DNA of 64,000 bases from Flavobacterium sp. (GTDB lineage: Bacteria > Bacteroidota > Bacteroidia > Flavobacteriales > Flavobacteriaceae), in NCBI GenBank assembly GCA_014379405.1, contig JACMLU010000018.1:310001-374000 (forward strand), read 5' to 3'. The stretch's first letter is position 1, and each line of letters opens with the position of its first letter. The translations under genes and the position numbers were made by a program. Shown here one piece after another: positions 18,379 through 27,150 of the stretch. The notes under the pieces are model-generated. The model saw only the letters and a program-made list of their open reading frames with translations, was not told where the DNA came from and ran no database searches.

Positions 18379-18780
18379 TTATCTAATTTCCTGACATAAT
18401 TCTATCAGAACGCCATTGGTGCTTTTCGGATGTAAAAAAGCAACCCATTTATTGTCAGCACCCTTTTTTGGAGTTTCGTTCAAAACAACAAATCCCTCAT
18501 TTTTCAAACGAGCAATTTCCGCTACAATATCTTCAACTTCAAAAGCAATATGATGAATTCCTTCTCCTTTCTTGGCGATAAATTTTGCAATAGGACTTTC
18601 AAGATTAGTAGCTTCTAGAAGTTCTATTTTGTTCGGTCCATTCATAAAAAAAATAGCTTTGACACCTTCGCCAGCTACCTCTTCTAGTTTATAAGCCGGA
18701 ATACCCAATAATTTTTCATATATCATTGAAGCTTCGTCTAAACTATTGACTGCAATTCCTATATGTTCTATTTTATTCAT
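18379..18780 (-). CDS. mce: Methylmalonyl-CoA epimerase
   Basis: VOC-superfamily enzyme that interconverts (R)- and (S)-methylmalonyl-CoA in propionate/succinyl-CoA metabolism. It starts MNKIEHIGIAVNSLDEA, with metal ligands suggested by the H in EHIGIAV, the E in IELLEATN, the H in IHHIAFEV and the final E in GVLIELCQE. 133 residues, two beta-alpha-beta modules. Monocistronic here. A lactoylglutathione-lyase-like role is the alternative. Confidence 0.9.
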   Translation of the reverse strand: MNKIEHIGIAVNSLDEASMIYEKLLGIPAYKLEEVAGEGVKAIFFMNGPNKIELLEATNLESPIAKFIAKKGEGIHHIAFEVEDIVAEIARLKNEGFVVLNETPKKGADNKWVAFLHPKSTNGVLIELCQEIR

Positions 18781-18850
18781 CGTTTTGTTGTGTTTTACAT
18801 CATTAAAAGTAAGTAAAATTTACGATTTTTCAAAAAACATAGAGTTAAAA

Positions 18851-18882
18851 ACTTTATGACTTTGTCACTTTATAACTTTGTC
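18851..18882. repeat. Four tandem octamers ACTTTRTS overlapping the rbfA promoter
   Basis: Units ACTTTATG, ACTTTGTC, ACTTTATA, ACTTTGTC. The last unit contains the TTTG that serves as the putative -33 element of rbfA. A related degenerate array lies in front of the PfkB gene at 59.8 kb. Confidence 0.8.
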
Positions 18883-18904
18883 TCTCAAAAAATTAGTATT
18901 TTTG
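18877..18904 (+). promoter_or_regulatory. rbfA promoter, leaderless
   Basis: TTTG at 18877-18880, 16-nt spacer, TATTTTTG at 18897-18904, then only 4 nt to the ATG at 18909. Confidence 0.6.
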
Positions 18905-18908
18905 CACA

Positions 18909-19301
18909 ATGGAAACAAATAGACAGAAAAAAATAGGCGGTGTCATCCAAAAAGATTTGGTTGACATTCTACAAGGTGAAGTGAGAAAAAATGGAGTTAG
19001 CAATTTGATAATTTCGGTATCCAAGGTTATCGTGACTACAGATTTATCTGTGGCGACGATCCATTTGAGTATATTCCCCCAAGATAAAGCACAAGAAACT
19101 TTAGTGGCGATAAAAACAAATTCTAAATTAATCAAGCACGATTTATCGCAAAGAGTGCGCTTGCAATTGCGAAAAGTTCCCAACTTGGTATTCTTTATTG
19201 ACGACTCATTAGACTACATTGAAAAAATTGACAATGCTTTATCAAACAAAGAAAACCCAATTGAAAATCGTGATCTTTTAGACAAACGCAGATTTCAATA
19301 A
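18909..19301 (+). CDS. rbfA: Ribosome-binding factor A
   Basis: Assists late 30S subunit maturation near the 16S rRNA 5' end. The single KH-like domain is recognisable from QKKIGGVIQKDLVDIL, the SKVIVTTDLSVATIHLSIFP beta-strand region and RVRLQLRKVPNLVFFIDDSLDY. 130 residues is normal. A permease gene follows after 3 nt in the same transcript. Confidence 0.94.
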   Translation: METNRQKKIGGVIQKDLVDILQGEVRKNGVSNLIISVSKVIVTTDLSVATIHLSIFPQDKAQETLVAIKTNSKLIKHDLSQRVRLQLRKVPNLVFFIDDSLDYIEKIDNALSNKENPIENRDLLDKRRFQ

Positions 19302-19304
19302 AAA

Positions 19305-20504
19305 TTGAATTTCCCTCTTTACATAGCCAAACGATATATTTTTAGCAACAGTAAGAACAATGCTATCAATATAATCAATCGCATTGCCAGTATGGGAATT
19401 ATTGTTGGCGCGATGGCTTTGTTTGTAGTTTTATCCGTTTTTAGCGGATTGAAAGTTTTTAGCCTTTCCTTCTCCAACAATATTGATCCTGATTTGAAAA
19501 TCAGTAGCACTTTAGGAAAATCATTTTTTGTTTCACCTTCACAAGAAAACCAAATTAGTCAAATCGACGGCGTTGTTTCTTATAGTAAAATAGTAGAAGA
19601 GCGCGTTTTGTTTACTTTTAATGGAAAACAAGAAGTCACATATTTAAAAGGTATAGACGAAAATTTCATCAAAGTAAACGCTATAAAAAAAACCATTTAC
19701 AATGGCGATTGGCTAAAAAAAGATACTTACCAAGTGGTAGTTGGCTATGGGATTGCTCAACAATTCTCAATGGGACTACTAGATTACAATCACTATTTAG
19801 AAGTTTTGGCTCCAAAACCGGGTAAAGGCAACATAGAAAATCCAGAAAACGCTTTTAATAAAATGGTTATTATTCCTGTTGGAATTTATGCCATAAGCGA
19901 AGACCTCGATTCTAAATATGTTTTTTCCGATTTAGGTTTGGCCCAGGAATTATTAGAATACAAAACCAACCAAATTTCAGGAATTGAAGTGAAGATGGAA
20001 AAAGATGCCGATGAAAATGTGATAGTCAATTCACTTCAAACTATTTTCAACAATAAAATTACAGTAAAAAATAGAGCACAACTCAATGAGTCGTTGTATA
20101 AAATGCTCAACACCGAAAATCTTGCTGTTTATTTAATATTTACTTTGGTCATTATTATTGCTCTTTTCAATCTGATTGGCGCATTAATAATGATGATTCT
20201 GGACAAAAAAGGAAACCTGAAAACACTATTAAATCTTGGAACAGAAATCAAGAATTTACGTAAAATATTCCTGTTACAAGGAACATTATTAAGCGTTTTC
20301 GGAGGGATTATTGGCTTACTTTTAGGAATTGCTCTGGTGTTATTACAACAACATTTTGAATTGGTAATGATTACCCCAACCCTAGCTTATCCAGTAGTTT
20401 TTAGCGTCGAAAATGTACTGATTGTTTTGGCAACGATTGTCACGCTTGGCTTCATCGCTTCGCTGATTGCAAGTAGTCGAGTGAGTAAAAAGTTGTTAGA
20501 TTAA
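19305..20504 (+). CDS. ABC transporter permease, LolC/LolE/FtsX family
   Basis: Inner-membrane permease of a MacB/LolCDE-type ABC exporter, possibly lipoprotein release. It starts at a TTG (19305) 3 nt after rbfA: MNFPLYIAKRYIF is the conserved family start. One membrane helix near residues 28-48, a periplasmic domain to about 270, then three C-terminal helices (about 275-297, 322-345 and 365-387) of the FtsX fold. No ATPase gene is adjacent. Its stop overlaps the convergent barrel gene by 4 nt. Confidence 0.88.
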   Translation: MNFPLYIAKRYIFSNSKNNAINIINRIASMGIIVGAMALFVVLSVFSGLKVFSLSFSNNIDPDLKISSTLGKSFFVSPSQENQISQIDGVVSYSKIVEERVLFTFNGKQEVTYLKGIDENFIKVNAIKKTIYNGDWLKKDTYQVVVGYGIAQQFSMGLLDYNHYLEVLAPKPGKGNIENPENAFNKMVIIPVGIYAISEDLDSKYVFSDLGLAQELLEYKTNQISGIEVKMEKDADENVIVNSLQTIFNNKITVKNRAQLNESLYKMLNTENLAVYLIFTLVIIIALFNLIGALIMMILDKKGNLKTLLNLGTEIKNLRKIFLLQGTLLSVFGGIIGLLLGIALVLLQQHFELVMITPTLAYPVVFSVENVLIVLATIVTLGFIASLIASSRVSKKLLD

Positions 20505-21088
20505 AAATCGTAACCGATTCTTGCTTGAATATCTACAGTTGTATTGTTATGATCGCAATCACAACCACTTGTTTCACTAAAAACATTATACTGATAGCCC
20601 GCACCAGCTGAAAATTCATAATTAAAATGCTTTGCAAAAGCTCTGCGAATTCCATATTTAGGAACAACGGTAATTGCTGAAACAACATCAAAATCACCAT
20701 TATTCATTATTGGAGTTTTATTAGACATATACGATGTCGCCAATGAAACATAATTTGAAGAATTGTTATAGGTCTTTTTTCCAAGTCTCTTTCTTCTATC
20801 TAAACCATAATACCATCTTGGTTCTAGTGTTACATAAGGAACAATAAGTGTAGCGGTTTCATCTTCAATTGCAGGATCTTCATAATCTCTAGTAGCGAAC
20901 CCTAACACTAAGCCTATTTCTGTTCGAAGTGTAATTTTTCTTTTCAGTTGAGCTTCATAATAAAAACTTGTACTTAACAAACCCAATTGAGCACCATATA
21001 AACTTTTCTCTACCGATACTTTTTCTGATTCTTGTGCCTTTGCAATGAAACTGATTAAAACGAAACTTAGAACTATAAAATTTTTCAT
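20501..21088 (-). CDS. Outer-membrane beta-barrel protein, unknown function
   Basis: A 195-residue protein with a Sec signal (MKNFIVLSFVLISFIAKAQ) and alternating hydrophobic/aromatic strands ending in the barrel-type terminus RIGYDF. A CDCDHNN segment near residue 177 could bind a metal or form a disulfide. It resembles generic Flavobacterium outer-membrane beta-barrel proteins; no specific function can be assigned. A -7 box lies 16 nt upstream. Confidence 0.75.
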   Translation of the reverse strand: MKNFIVLSFVLISFIAKAQESEKVSVEKSLYGAQLGLLSTSFYYEAQLKRKITLRTEIGLVLGFATRDYEDPAIEDETATLIVPYVTLEPRWYYGLDRRKRLGKKTYNNSSNYVSLATSYMSNKTPIMNNGDFDVVSAITVVPKYGIRRAFAKHFNYEFSAGAGYQYNVFSETSGCDCDHNNTTVDIQARIGYDF

Positions 21089-21104
21089 TAGTGTATTTTT
21101 TTTG

Positions 21105-21112
21105 CAAAAGTA
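21105..21112 (-). promoter_or_regulatory. -7 promoter box of the barrel gene
   Basis: TACTTTTG on the reverse strand, 16 nt before the ATG at 21088. Confidence 0.6.
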
Positions 21113-21150
21113 GTTTTTCTTTTACAGAATCAAAACACAAAAAAATGTTT

Positions 21151-22143
21151 TTACACCACCTCATATCCAGAATAAGCTTCTTCGATTTCATTCAAAACAG
21201 CAAATAATTCTTCGGGATGATCTAAAGTAACCAATTGTTGCTTGAACGGTTTAAACGAATGAATTCCTTTGAAGTAATTGGTATAATGCGGTCTGGTTTC
21301 TACAATTCCAAGTCTTTGGCCTTTCCATTCCATTGCCCAGGTGAGGTGATTGCGAACAGCTTCTACTCTATTGGCAACAGTTGGTTTGGCTAAATGCTCG
21401 CCTGTATTGAAGTAATGTTTGATTTCATTGAAAATCCACGGATAACCAATGGCAGCACGACCAATCATGATTCCGTCGATGCCGTATTCGTTTTTATAAT
21501 GTAATGCTTTTTCTGGGGAATCAATGTCTCCGTTTCCAAAAATAGGCATTGTGATTCTGGGATTATTTTTTACTCGTGCTATATGTGACCAATCCGAATG
21601 ACCTTTATACATTTGGGCACGAGTTCTGGCGTGAATACTCAAAGCAGCTACACCAATGTCCTGCAAACGCTCGGCAACCTCATCAATATTAATGGAATTA
21701 TCGTCCCAACCCAAACGGGTTTTTACCGTAACCGGCAAATGTGTGCTATCGATAACAGCTTGCGTTAAGCGAATCATTAAATCGACATCTTTCAAAACGC
21801 CTGCACCTGCGCCTTTGCAAACGACTTTTTTTACGGGACAACCAAAATTAATATCTATCAAATCAGGATTTACGGTAGAAACAATCTTGGAAGACAATGC
21901 CATTGCTTCTTCATCTCCACCAAAAATCTGGATTCCAACTGGGCGTTCGTAATCGAAAATATCTAATTTCATTCGGCTTTTGATGGCATCACGAATTAAT
22001 CCTTCGGAGGAAATAAATTCGGAGTACATCAAATCGGCTCCGTGTTCTTTGCACAATCTACGAAATGGTGGATCGCTCACATCTTCCATAGGTGCGAGAA
22101 GTAACGGAAAATCAGGAAGTTCTATGTTGCCAATCTTTATCAA
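21151..22143 (-). CDS. dusB: tRNA-dihydrouridine synthase
   Basis: FMN enzyme that reduces uridine to dihydrouridine in tRNA D-loops. The TIM-barrel signatures are LLLAPMEDVSDPPFRRL, the catalytic-Cys region INFGCPVKKVVCKGAGAG (about residues 98-115), KTRLGWDD and the flavin-phosphate loop GNGDIDSPEKA followed by DGIMIGRAAIGYPWIF. The start at 22143 is a TTG. 330 residues fits DusB. Its promoter box lies 14 nt upstream. Confidence 0.95.
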   Translation of the reverse strand: MIKIGNIELPDFPLLLAPMEDVSDPPFRRLCKEHGADLMYSEFISSEGLIRDAIKSRMKLDIFDYERPVGIQIFGGDEEAMALSSKIVSTVNPDLIDINFGCPVKKVVCKGAGAGVLKDVDLMIRLTQAVIDSTHLPVTVKTRLGWDDNSINIDEVAERLQDIGVAALSIHARTRAQMYKGHSDWSHIARVKNNPRITMPIFGNGDIDSPEKALHYKNEYGIDGIMIGRAAIGYPWIFNEIKHYFNTGEHLAKPTVANRVEAVRNHLTWAMEWKGQRLGIVETRPHYTNYFKGIHSFKPFKQQLVTLDHPEELFAVLNEIEEAYSGYEVV

Positions 22144-22157
22144 GGGTAATTTTTTTG

Positions 22158-22165
22158 CAAAGATA
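22158..22165 (-). promoter_or_regulatory. -7 promoter box of dusB
   Basis: TATCTTTG on the reverse strand, 14 nt before the TTG start at 22143; it supports that start. Confidence 0.6.
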
Positions 22166-22285
22166 GAATTTTTAGATGAAAAGATGTTAACACAACCTTA
22201 AAGCAAGGACTTTGTGATGGAATGACTTTGAAACTGTTGAATTTAAACTATATTTGCAGATTAATCGTTGCTTTACGAGATTGCG

Positions 22286-22378
22286 TGAGGGATAGAAGCG
22301 AAAATCCTTTTCCTTTTTTTTTTTAAAAAGGAAAAGATTGTAGCGGATAGCCCGACGGCTTTTTCTGCCGGCACGCCC
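22286..22378 (+). repeat. Structured intergenic element, copy A (upstream of lepA)
   Basis: Left flank TGAGGGATAGAAGCG, then clamp AATC (22303-22306), bulged C (22307), stem TTTTCCTTTTT (22308-22318) pairing with 22325-22335, and clamp GATT (22336-22339). The right flank GTAGCGGATAGCCC leads into a second small hairpin CGGC/GCCG. The architecture matches copy B near 55.85 kb. It is either a dispersed repeat or a structured RNA, possibly the 5' UTR of lepA. Confidence 0.7.
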
Positions 22379-22400
22379 AAAAAATTGACATACACAAAGA

Positions 22401-24197
22401 ATGAAACATATACGGAATTTTTGCATTATTGCACACATTGACCACGGTAAAAGTACGCTTGCCGACAGACTTCTTGGCGCTACACAAACCGTTACGGCTC
22501 GTGAGGAAAAGGCTCAATTGCTTGACAATATGGACTTGGAACGCGAACGTGGGATTACCATAAAAAGTCACGCCATCCAGATGGAATACAAATACAAAGG
22601 CGAGGATTATATCCTGAATTTGATTGACACACCGGGGCACGTAGATTTTTCGTATGAGGTTTCCCGTTCGATTGCGGCTTGTGAAGGAGCACTTTTGATT
22701 GTGGATGCTGCGCAAAGTATTCAGGCACAAACGATTTCGAATTTGTATTTAGCACTGGAAAATGATCTGGAAATTATTCCAATTTTAAATAAAGTAGATT
22801 TACCAAGTGCTAATCCAGAAGAAGTTAGCGACGATATTGTTGATTTATTGGGTTGCAAATTGGAGGAAATTATTCACGCTTCAGGGAAAACTGGTTTGGG
22901 TGTCGAAAATATTTTGGCGGCTATTATCGAAAGAATTCCTCCTCCAAAAGGAAATGTGGACGAACCGTTGCAAGCTTTGATTTTTGACTCGCATTACAAC
23001 CCGTTTCGTGGAATTGAAGTTATTTTCCGTGTGAAAAACGGACAAATAAAAAAAGGCCAAAAGATTAAATTTATGGCTACCGGAAATGAATATTTTGCGG
23101 ACGAAATTGGAACTTTGAAGTTGAACCAAGTTCCTAAAAATGTGATTTCTGCCGGTGATGTTGGTTATTTGATTTCAGGAATTAAAGAGGCAAAAGAGGT
23201 AAAAGTGGGCGACACACTGACGGATGCTAAAACGCCAACTACGAATATGATTACTGGTTTCGAAGATGTGAAACCAATGGTTTTTGCGGGGATTTATCCT
23301 GTAGATACTGAAGATTACGAGGAGTTGAGAGCTTCTATGGAAAAACTACAATTGAACGATGCTTCGTTGGTATTTTTACCTGAAAGTTCGGCAGCTTTAG
23401 GTTTTGGATTTCGTTGCGGATTCTTGGGAATGCTGCATATGGAAATTATTCAGGAACGACTAGAACGTGAGTTCGATATGACAGTGATTACTACTGTTCC
23501 CAACGTTTCATATTTGGCTTACACCAAAAAAGAACCCGAGGTTGGAATGATCGTGAACAATCCATCGGATTTGCCAGAGCCTTCCAAACTGGATCGTGTT
23601 GAAGAGCCTTATATTAAAGCTACTATCATTACCAAGTCGGATTTTGTGGGAAATGTAATGAGTTTGTGTATTGAAAAACGTGGCGTAATTACCAATCAAA
23701 CGTATTTAACTACCGAAAGAGTGGAATTGAATTTCGATATGCCTTTGGCAGAAATTGTATTCGATTTTTACGACCGATTGAAAACAGTTTCCAAAGGTTA
23801 TGCTTCGTTCGATTATACGCCAATAGGAATGCGAACATCTAAATTAGTTCGTTTGGATGTGTTGTTAAATGCTCAATCTGTAGATGCACTTTCTGCCTTG
23901 ATTCACGAAAGCAATGCGTACAACATTGGTAAAAAAATGTGTGAGAAATTACGTGAATTAATCCCAAGACAACAATTTGACATTCCGATTCAGGCTGCAA
24001 TTGGTGCAAAAATCATTGCCCGTGAAACGATAAAAGCCTTACGAAAAGACGTTACCGCCAAATGTTATGGTGGAGATATTTCTCGTAAACGTAAACTTTT
24101 GGAAAAACAGAAAAAAGGTAAAAAGCGAATGAGACTAGTTGGAAATGTTGAAATTCCGCAAGAAGCGTTTATGGCTGTTTTGAAGTTGAATGATTAA
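22401..24197 (+). CDS. lepA: Elongation factor 4
   Basis: Ribosome-bound translational GTPase (EF4/LepA) that back-translocates or remodels stalled ribosomes. The N-terminal G domain shows G1 [15 protein letters not shown], the RERGITIKS switch I, DTPGHVDF (G3) and NKVDLP (G4). The EF-G-like domains II, III and V follow, and the LepA-specific C-terminal domain ends with [20 protein letters not shown]. 598 residues is exactly family length. Confidence 0.98.
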   Translation: MKHIRNFCIIAHIDHGKSTLADRLLGATQTVTAREEKAQLLDNMDLERERGITIKSHAIQMEYKYKGEDYILNLIDTPGHVDFSYEVSRSIAACEGALLIVDAAQSIQAQTISNLYLALENDLEIIPILNKVDLPSANPEEVSDDIVDLLGCKLEEIIHASGKTGLGVENILAAIIERIPPPKGNVDEPLQALIFDSHYNPFRGIEVIFRVKNGQIKKGQKIKFMATGNEYFADEIGTLKLNQVPKNVISAGDVGYLISGIKEAKEVKVGDTLTDAKTPTTNMITGFEDVKPMVFAGIYPVDTEDYEELRASMEKLQLNDASLVFLPESSAALGFGFRCGFLGMLHMEIIQERLEREFDMTVITTVPNVSYLAYTKKEPEVGMIVNNPSDLPEPSKLDRVEEPYIKATIITKSDFVGNVMSLCIEKRGVITNQTYLTTERVELNFDMPLAEIVFDFYDRLKTVSKGYASFDYTPIGMRTSKLVRLDVLLNAQSVDALSALIHESNAYNIGKKMCEKLRELIPRQQFDIPIQAAIGAKIIARETIKALRKDVTAKCYGGDISRKRKLLEKQKKGKKRMRLVGNVEIPQEAFMAVLKLND

Positions 24198-24198
24198 A

Positions 24199-24220
24199 TC
24201 CCCCTAACCCCCGAAGGGGG
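24199..24220. repeat. CCCCCGAAGGGGG hairpin after lepA
   Basis: A GC-rich hairpin with a GAA loop directly after the lepA stop in otherwise AT-rich DNA; it looks like a dispersed Flavobacterium-type repeat rather than a terminator, as no T run follows. Confidence 0.55.
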
Positions 24221-24238
24221 AATTAGAAAAAAATAGAG

Positions 24239-24272
24239 AAAACCTGATGATGAAAATTGTCAGGTTTTTTTG
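24239..24272 (+). terminator. Terminator after lepA
   Basis: Stem AACCTGA/TCAGGTT followed by a run of seven T. Confidence 0.75.
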
Positions 24273-24282
24273 TTTCGAAACC

Positions 24283-25215
24283 TTACTTCTTCTGCAACCA
24301 CTCAAACAATCGTTTCGCATCTTCCAATTTGAATAATTGCGTTCCTTCGTTCATCGTAGCTGCCGAGCCACAGGCAACACCCCACTGCACGACATCTTTT
24401 AGGCTTTTGTTTTGGGATAATGCCCAAACCATTGCGCCAACCATACTGTCTCCGGCTCCAACGGTGCTTTTCTTGACTACATTGGGCGCTGGCACAAACT
24501 CGGTTTGCGTTGCCGTTACCAAAACTGCTCCTTGCGGACCAAGTGAAACTACAATGATTTCGGCACTTCCTTTTTCGATTAAGGTTTGTGCTGCGTGCAC
24601 CACTTCGTCCATTTCCAATGTTTCGACTCCAATTAATTTGGCCAATTCCCCGACATTGGGTTTTATTAAATACACGCCTGTTTCCAACACTTTTTGCAAA
24701 GCTTCACCTGAAGTATCCACAATTACTTTCGAACCCGATTCTTTAGCTAACTTGGCTATATTTTGATAATAATTGGTTGGTAAACCTTCATTCAAACTAC
24801 CACTTAATACCAAGAATTTTGGTTTCAATTCTTGAAGGATTTGAATAATTTCTTTTTGCTCATCTTCTGAAATTGCCGAGCCCGAAAAACCAAAACGGTA
24901 TTGGGAATTAGTATTATCGTCAACAGCCACGAAGCTTTCTCTTGTCCAATTAGTCGTTTTGACAGCTTTGAAAGCAATGGCTTCTTTTTGTACCAATTCT
25001 TCCAATATCGAACCAATAGGCCCGCCAGAAGTGAATACACAAAACGAGTCTCCTTCTAAACGAGATATGGCTTTAGAAACATTGATTCCACCACCGCCAG
25101 CATCATAACGAGGTTCCTCGCAACGAATCTTTTGTTCCGGAACCAATCCCTTAAAATGGGCAGTTTTATCTAAAGCTGGATTAACGGTAAGCGTGACAAT
25201 ATCGAATGTTTTCAT
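24283..25215 (-). CDS. 1-phosphofructokinase-family hexose kinase (PfkB superfamily)
   Basis: Phosphorylates a phosphorylated hexose (fructose 1-phosphate, tagatose 6-phosphate or fructose 6-phosphate class). It starts IVTLTVNPALDKTAHF, the hallmark of the FruK/LacC/PfkB2 branch, followed by GGGGINVSKAI and the anion-hole/catalytic segment KSTVGAGDSMVGAMVW near residue 250. 310 residues. No fructose PTS gene is near, so a minor 6-phosphofructokinase role is as likely as FruK. Confidence 0.85.
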   Translation of the reverse strand: MKTFDIVTLTVNPALDKTAHFKGLVPEQKIRCEEPRYDAGGGGINVSKAISRLEGDSFCVFTSGGPIGSILEELVQKEAIAFKAVKTTNWTRESFVAVDDNTNSQYRFGFSGSAISEDEQKEIIQILQELKPKFLVLSGSLNEGLPTNYYQNIAKLAKESGSKVIVDTSGEALQKVLETGVYLIKPNVGELAKLIGVETLEMDEVVHAAQTLIEKGSAEIIVVSLGPQGAVLVTATQTEFVPAPNVVKKSTVGAGDSMVGAMVWALSQNKSLKDVVQWGVACGSAATMNEGTQLFKLEDAKRLFEWLQKK

Positions 25216-25308
25216 TTTCTATTTTTTTGAATGGCATAAATTTAAGGATAAATAAAATGACAGAATCGAAACTGATTTTTTATTTCACCAAAACCCTTCT
25301 GTTCTTCG

Positions 25309-25316
25309 TACCTTTG
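25309..25316 (+). promoter_or_regulatory. -7 promoter box of thiL
   Basis: TACCTTTG, 22 nt before the ATG at 25339. Confidence 0.6.
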
Positions 25317-25338
25317 CAACTTTAAAATATAAATCACA

Positions 25339-26388
25339 ATGATCGAAGATAAATCCCCACAAAGAACCAGTATCGCCCAATTAGGCGAATTTGGATTGAT
25401 AGACCACCTGACCAAAAACTTTGAAATTAACCAAGCTTCCACCTTAAAAGGAATTGGCGATGATGCCGCAGTTTTGGATTTCAAAGACAAAAAAACCGTT
25501 GTTTCAACCGATTTATTGATAGAAGGCGTTCATTTTGATTTGGCCTATATGCCTTTGAGACATTTGGGTTACAAAGCAGTTGTCGTGAATGTTTCGGACA
25601 TTTGTGCCATGAATGCCAAAGCCACTCAGATTTTGGTTTCGATTGCGGTTTCAAATCGTTTTCCGTTAGAAGCTTTAGAAGAATTATTCGATGGGATTAC
25701 ACTTGCTGCCAATGAATACAAAGTGGATGTTATTGGCGGAGACACTACTTCATCCCAAAAAGGAATGATTATCAGCATCACCGTTATTGGCGAAGCAGAA
25801 GAAAATGAAATTGTGTACAGAAACGGTGCAGGTGAAACTGATTTATTGGTCGTAACTGGAGATATTGGCGCAGCTTATATGGGATTGCAAGTTCTCGAAA
25901 GAGAGAAACAAGTTTTTCAGGTAAACCCCAATTCGCAACCCGATTTAGATGCTTATACCTATTTAATCGAACGTCAGTTGAAGCCCGAAGCTCGTAAAGA
26001 CGTGCGTACCTTGTTGCACGCATTGGAAATAAAACCAACTGCCATGATTGATATTTCGGATGGATTGTCTTCTGAAATTATGCATATTTGCAAGCAGTCG
26101 AAAGTGGGTTGTAATTTATATGAAGACAAATTGCCTCTTGATCCACAGTTCATGAATGTTTGCGAAGAATTTGACCTTGACGCAACAACAGTGGCTATTA
26201 ATGGCGGTGAAGATTATGAATTGCTTTTCACTATTAAAATGGAAGATTTCGAGAAGATAAAAGGGAATCCAAACTTCACAATTATTGGCCATATGACCCA
26301 GGAAAGCGAAGGAATCCATTTGGTAACCCGTGCCAATACTCGAATTCCGCTAAAAGCTCGTGGCTGGAATGCTTTGAGTGAAGAATAA
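25339..26388 (+). CDS. thiL: Thiamine-monophosphate kinase
   Basis: Phosphorylates thiamine monophosphate to the active cofactor thiamine diphosphate. Signatures are the N-terminal GEFGLIDHL, GIGDDAAVLDF, STDLLIEGVHFDL, the VNVSDICAMNA segment, GGDTTSS and the C-terminal MIDISDGLSSEIMHI and GGEDYELLFTI, all typical of the AIR-synthase-like fold. 349 residues. Monocistronic, ending at a bidirectional terminator. Confidence 0.96.
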   Translation: MIEDKSPQRTSIAQLGEFGLIDHLTKNFEINQASTLKGIGDDAAVLDFKDKKTVVSTDLLIEGVHFDLAYMPLRHLGYKAVVVNVSDICAMNAKATQILVSIAVSNRFPLEALEELFDGITLAANEYKVDVIGGDTTSSQKGMIISITVIGEAEENEIVYRNGAGETDLLVVTGDIGAAYMGLQVLEREKQVFQVNPNSQPDLDAYTYLIERQLKPEARKDVRTLLHALEIKPTAMIDISDGLSSEIMHICKQSKVGCNLYEDKLPLDPQFMNVCEEFDLDATTVAINGGEDYELLFTIKMEDFEKIKGNPNFTIIGHMTQESEGIHLVTRANTRIPLKARGWNALSEE

Positions 26389-26390
26389 AA

Positions 26391-26426
26391 AACAAAAAAA
26401 ACGGCATTCTAAAATGCCGTTTTTTG
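26391..26426. terminator. Bidirectional terminator between thiL and the response regulator
   Basis: Stem ACGGCATT/AATGCCGT with a 4-nt loop, A run on the left and T run on the right. Confidence 0.85.
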
Positions 26427-26443
26427 TATAATCTATTCAAAAA

Positions 26444-27139
26444 CTAAAATAGCAAGCCTTTATTTTTAGCTTCCCGTACTAATTCAATATCACTTTGGTC
26501 TTGTACATCTAATAGTTTTTTTAGACTTAATTTCCTTTTCTCAATGGCCTCTAAAGATATTGGAACATATTGGGGAATGTCTAATGTTTTGGTCCCTTTA
26601 GATATGTGAAACAAAATTTGCTTGTCAAATAAATCAATTTCTATAGAATCTTGTTTAGCTAAATCAATCATTTTTTGAATGGATTGACTGTAATAAATTT
26701 CATTCTTGATTACTTTGTCAAACCCGAAAAGTAACTCGTCAAATGTTAAATCATTTTTTATGACCAATCCGTTAGGATTTATTGTTTCGATAATATTCTT
26801 TATTTTCAATTCTTCGGTGTACATTGTCAGCAAAATGATTTTGCAATTTGGCATATATTCTATTAATAATCTCGCCAAATCTTCACCAGAATGAAGTCCT
26901 TTTTCTTCATAAGTTGGCATACTAATATCTAAAAAAGCTATGTCAAATGCCGCCGTTTCTGGATTAGTGATAATTTCGTAAGCAGATTTACAATCTATGG
27001 CTTGAGAAATAGAAAACTCAAACTCATTCGGATTGTATCTGGTAATACCATTCTTGTAACCTTCGATTATAAATGGATGATCGTCAACAATTAGTATGTT
27101 TTTTTTAATTGTTGCTTCTCCAATTGAATCATTTATCAT
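26444..27139 (-). CDS. NarL/FixJ-type response regulator
   Basis: Receiver plus DNA-binding domain regulator. The receiver has acidic pocket D19/D20 (ILIVDDHPF), phospho-acceptor D71 (IAFLDISMP) and the conserved Lys in LVIKNDLTF. The C-terminal 60 residues have a helix-turn-helix of LuxR type with a divergent sequence (ISLEAIEKRKLSLKKLL). It starts 11 nt after the TPR histidine kinase and is its obvious partner. Output genes are unknown; the adjacent peptide gene is a candidate. Confidence 0.88.
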   Translation of the reverse strand: MINDSIGEATIKKNILIVDDHPFIIEGYKNGITRYNPNEFEFSISQAIDCKSAYEIITNPETAAFDIAFLDISMPTYEEKGLHSGEDLARLLIEYMPNCKIILLTMYTEELKIKNIIETINPNGLVIKNDLTFDELLFGFDKVIKNEIYYSQSIQKMIDLAKQDSIEIDLFDKQILFHISKGTKTLDIPQYVPISLEAIEKRKLSLKKLLDVQDQSDIELVREAKNKGLLF

Positions 27140-27150
27140 TTCTTACTATT

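Noticed and set aside
22323..22730. 135-codon frame on the reverse strand over the lepA start
   Set aside because: Antisense to the conserved lepA G domain and the structured element; no independent support.
24257..24766. 169-codon frame on the + strand
   Set aside because: Antisense to the PfkB-family gene, low-complexity Thr/Ser composition.
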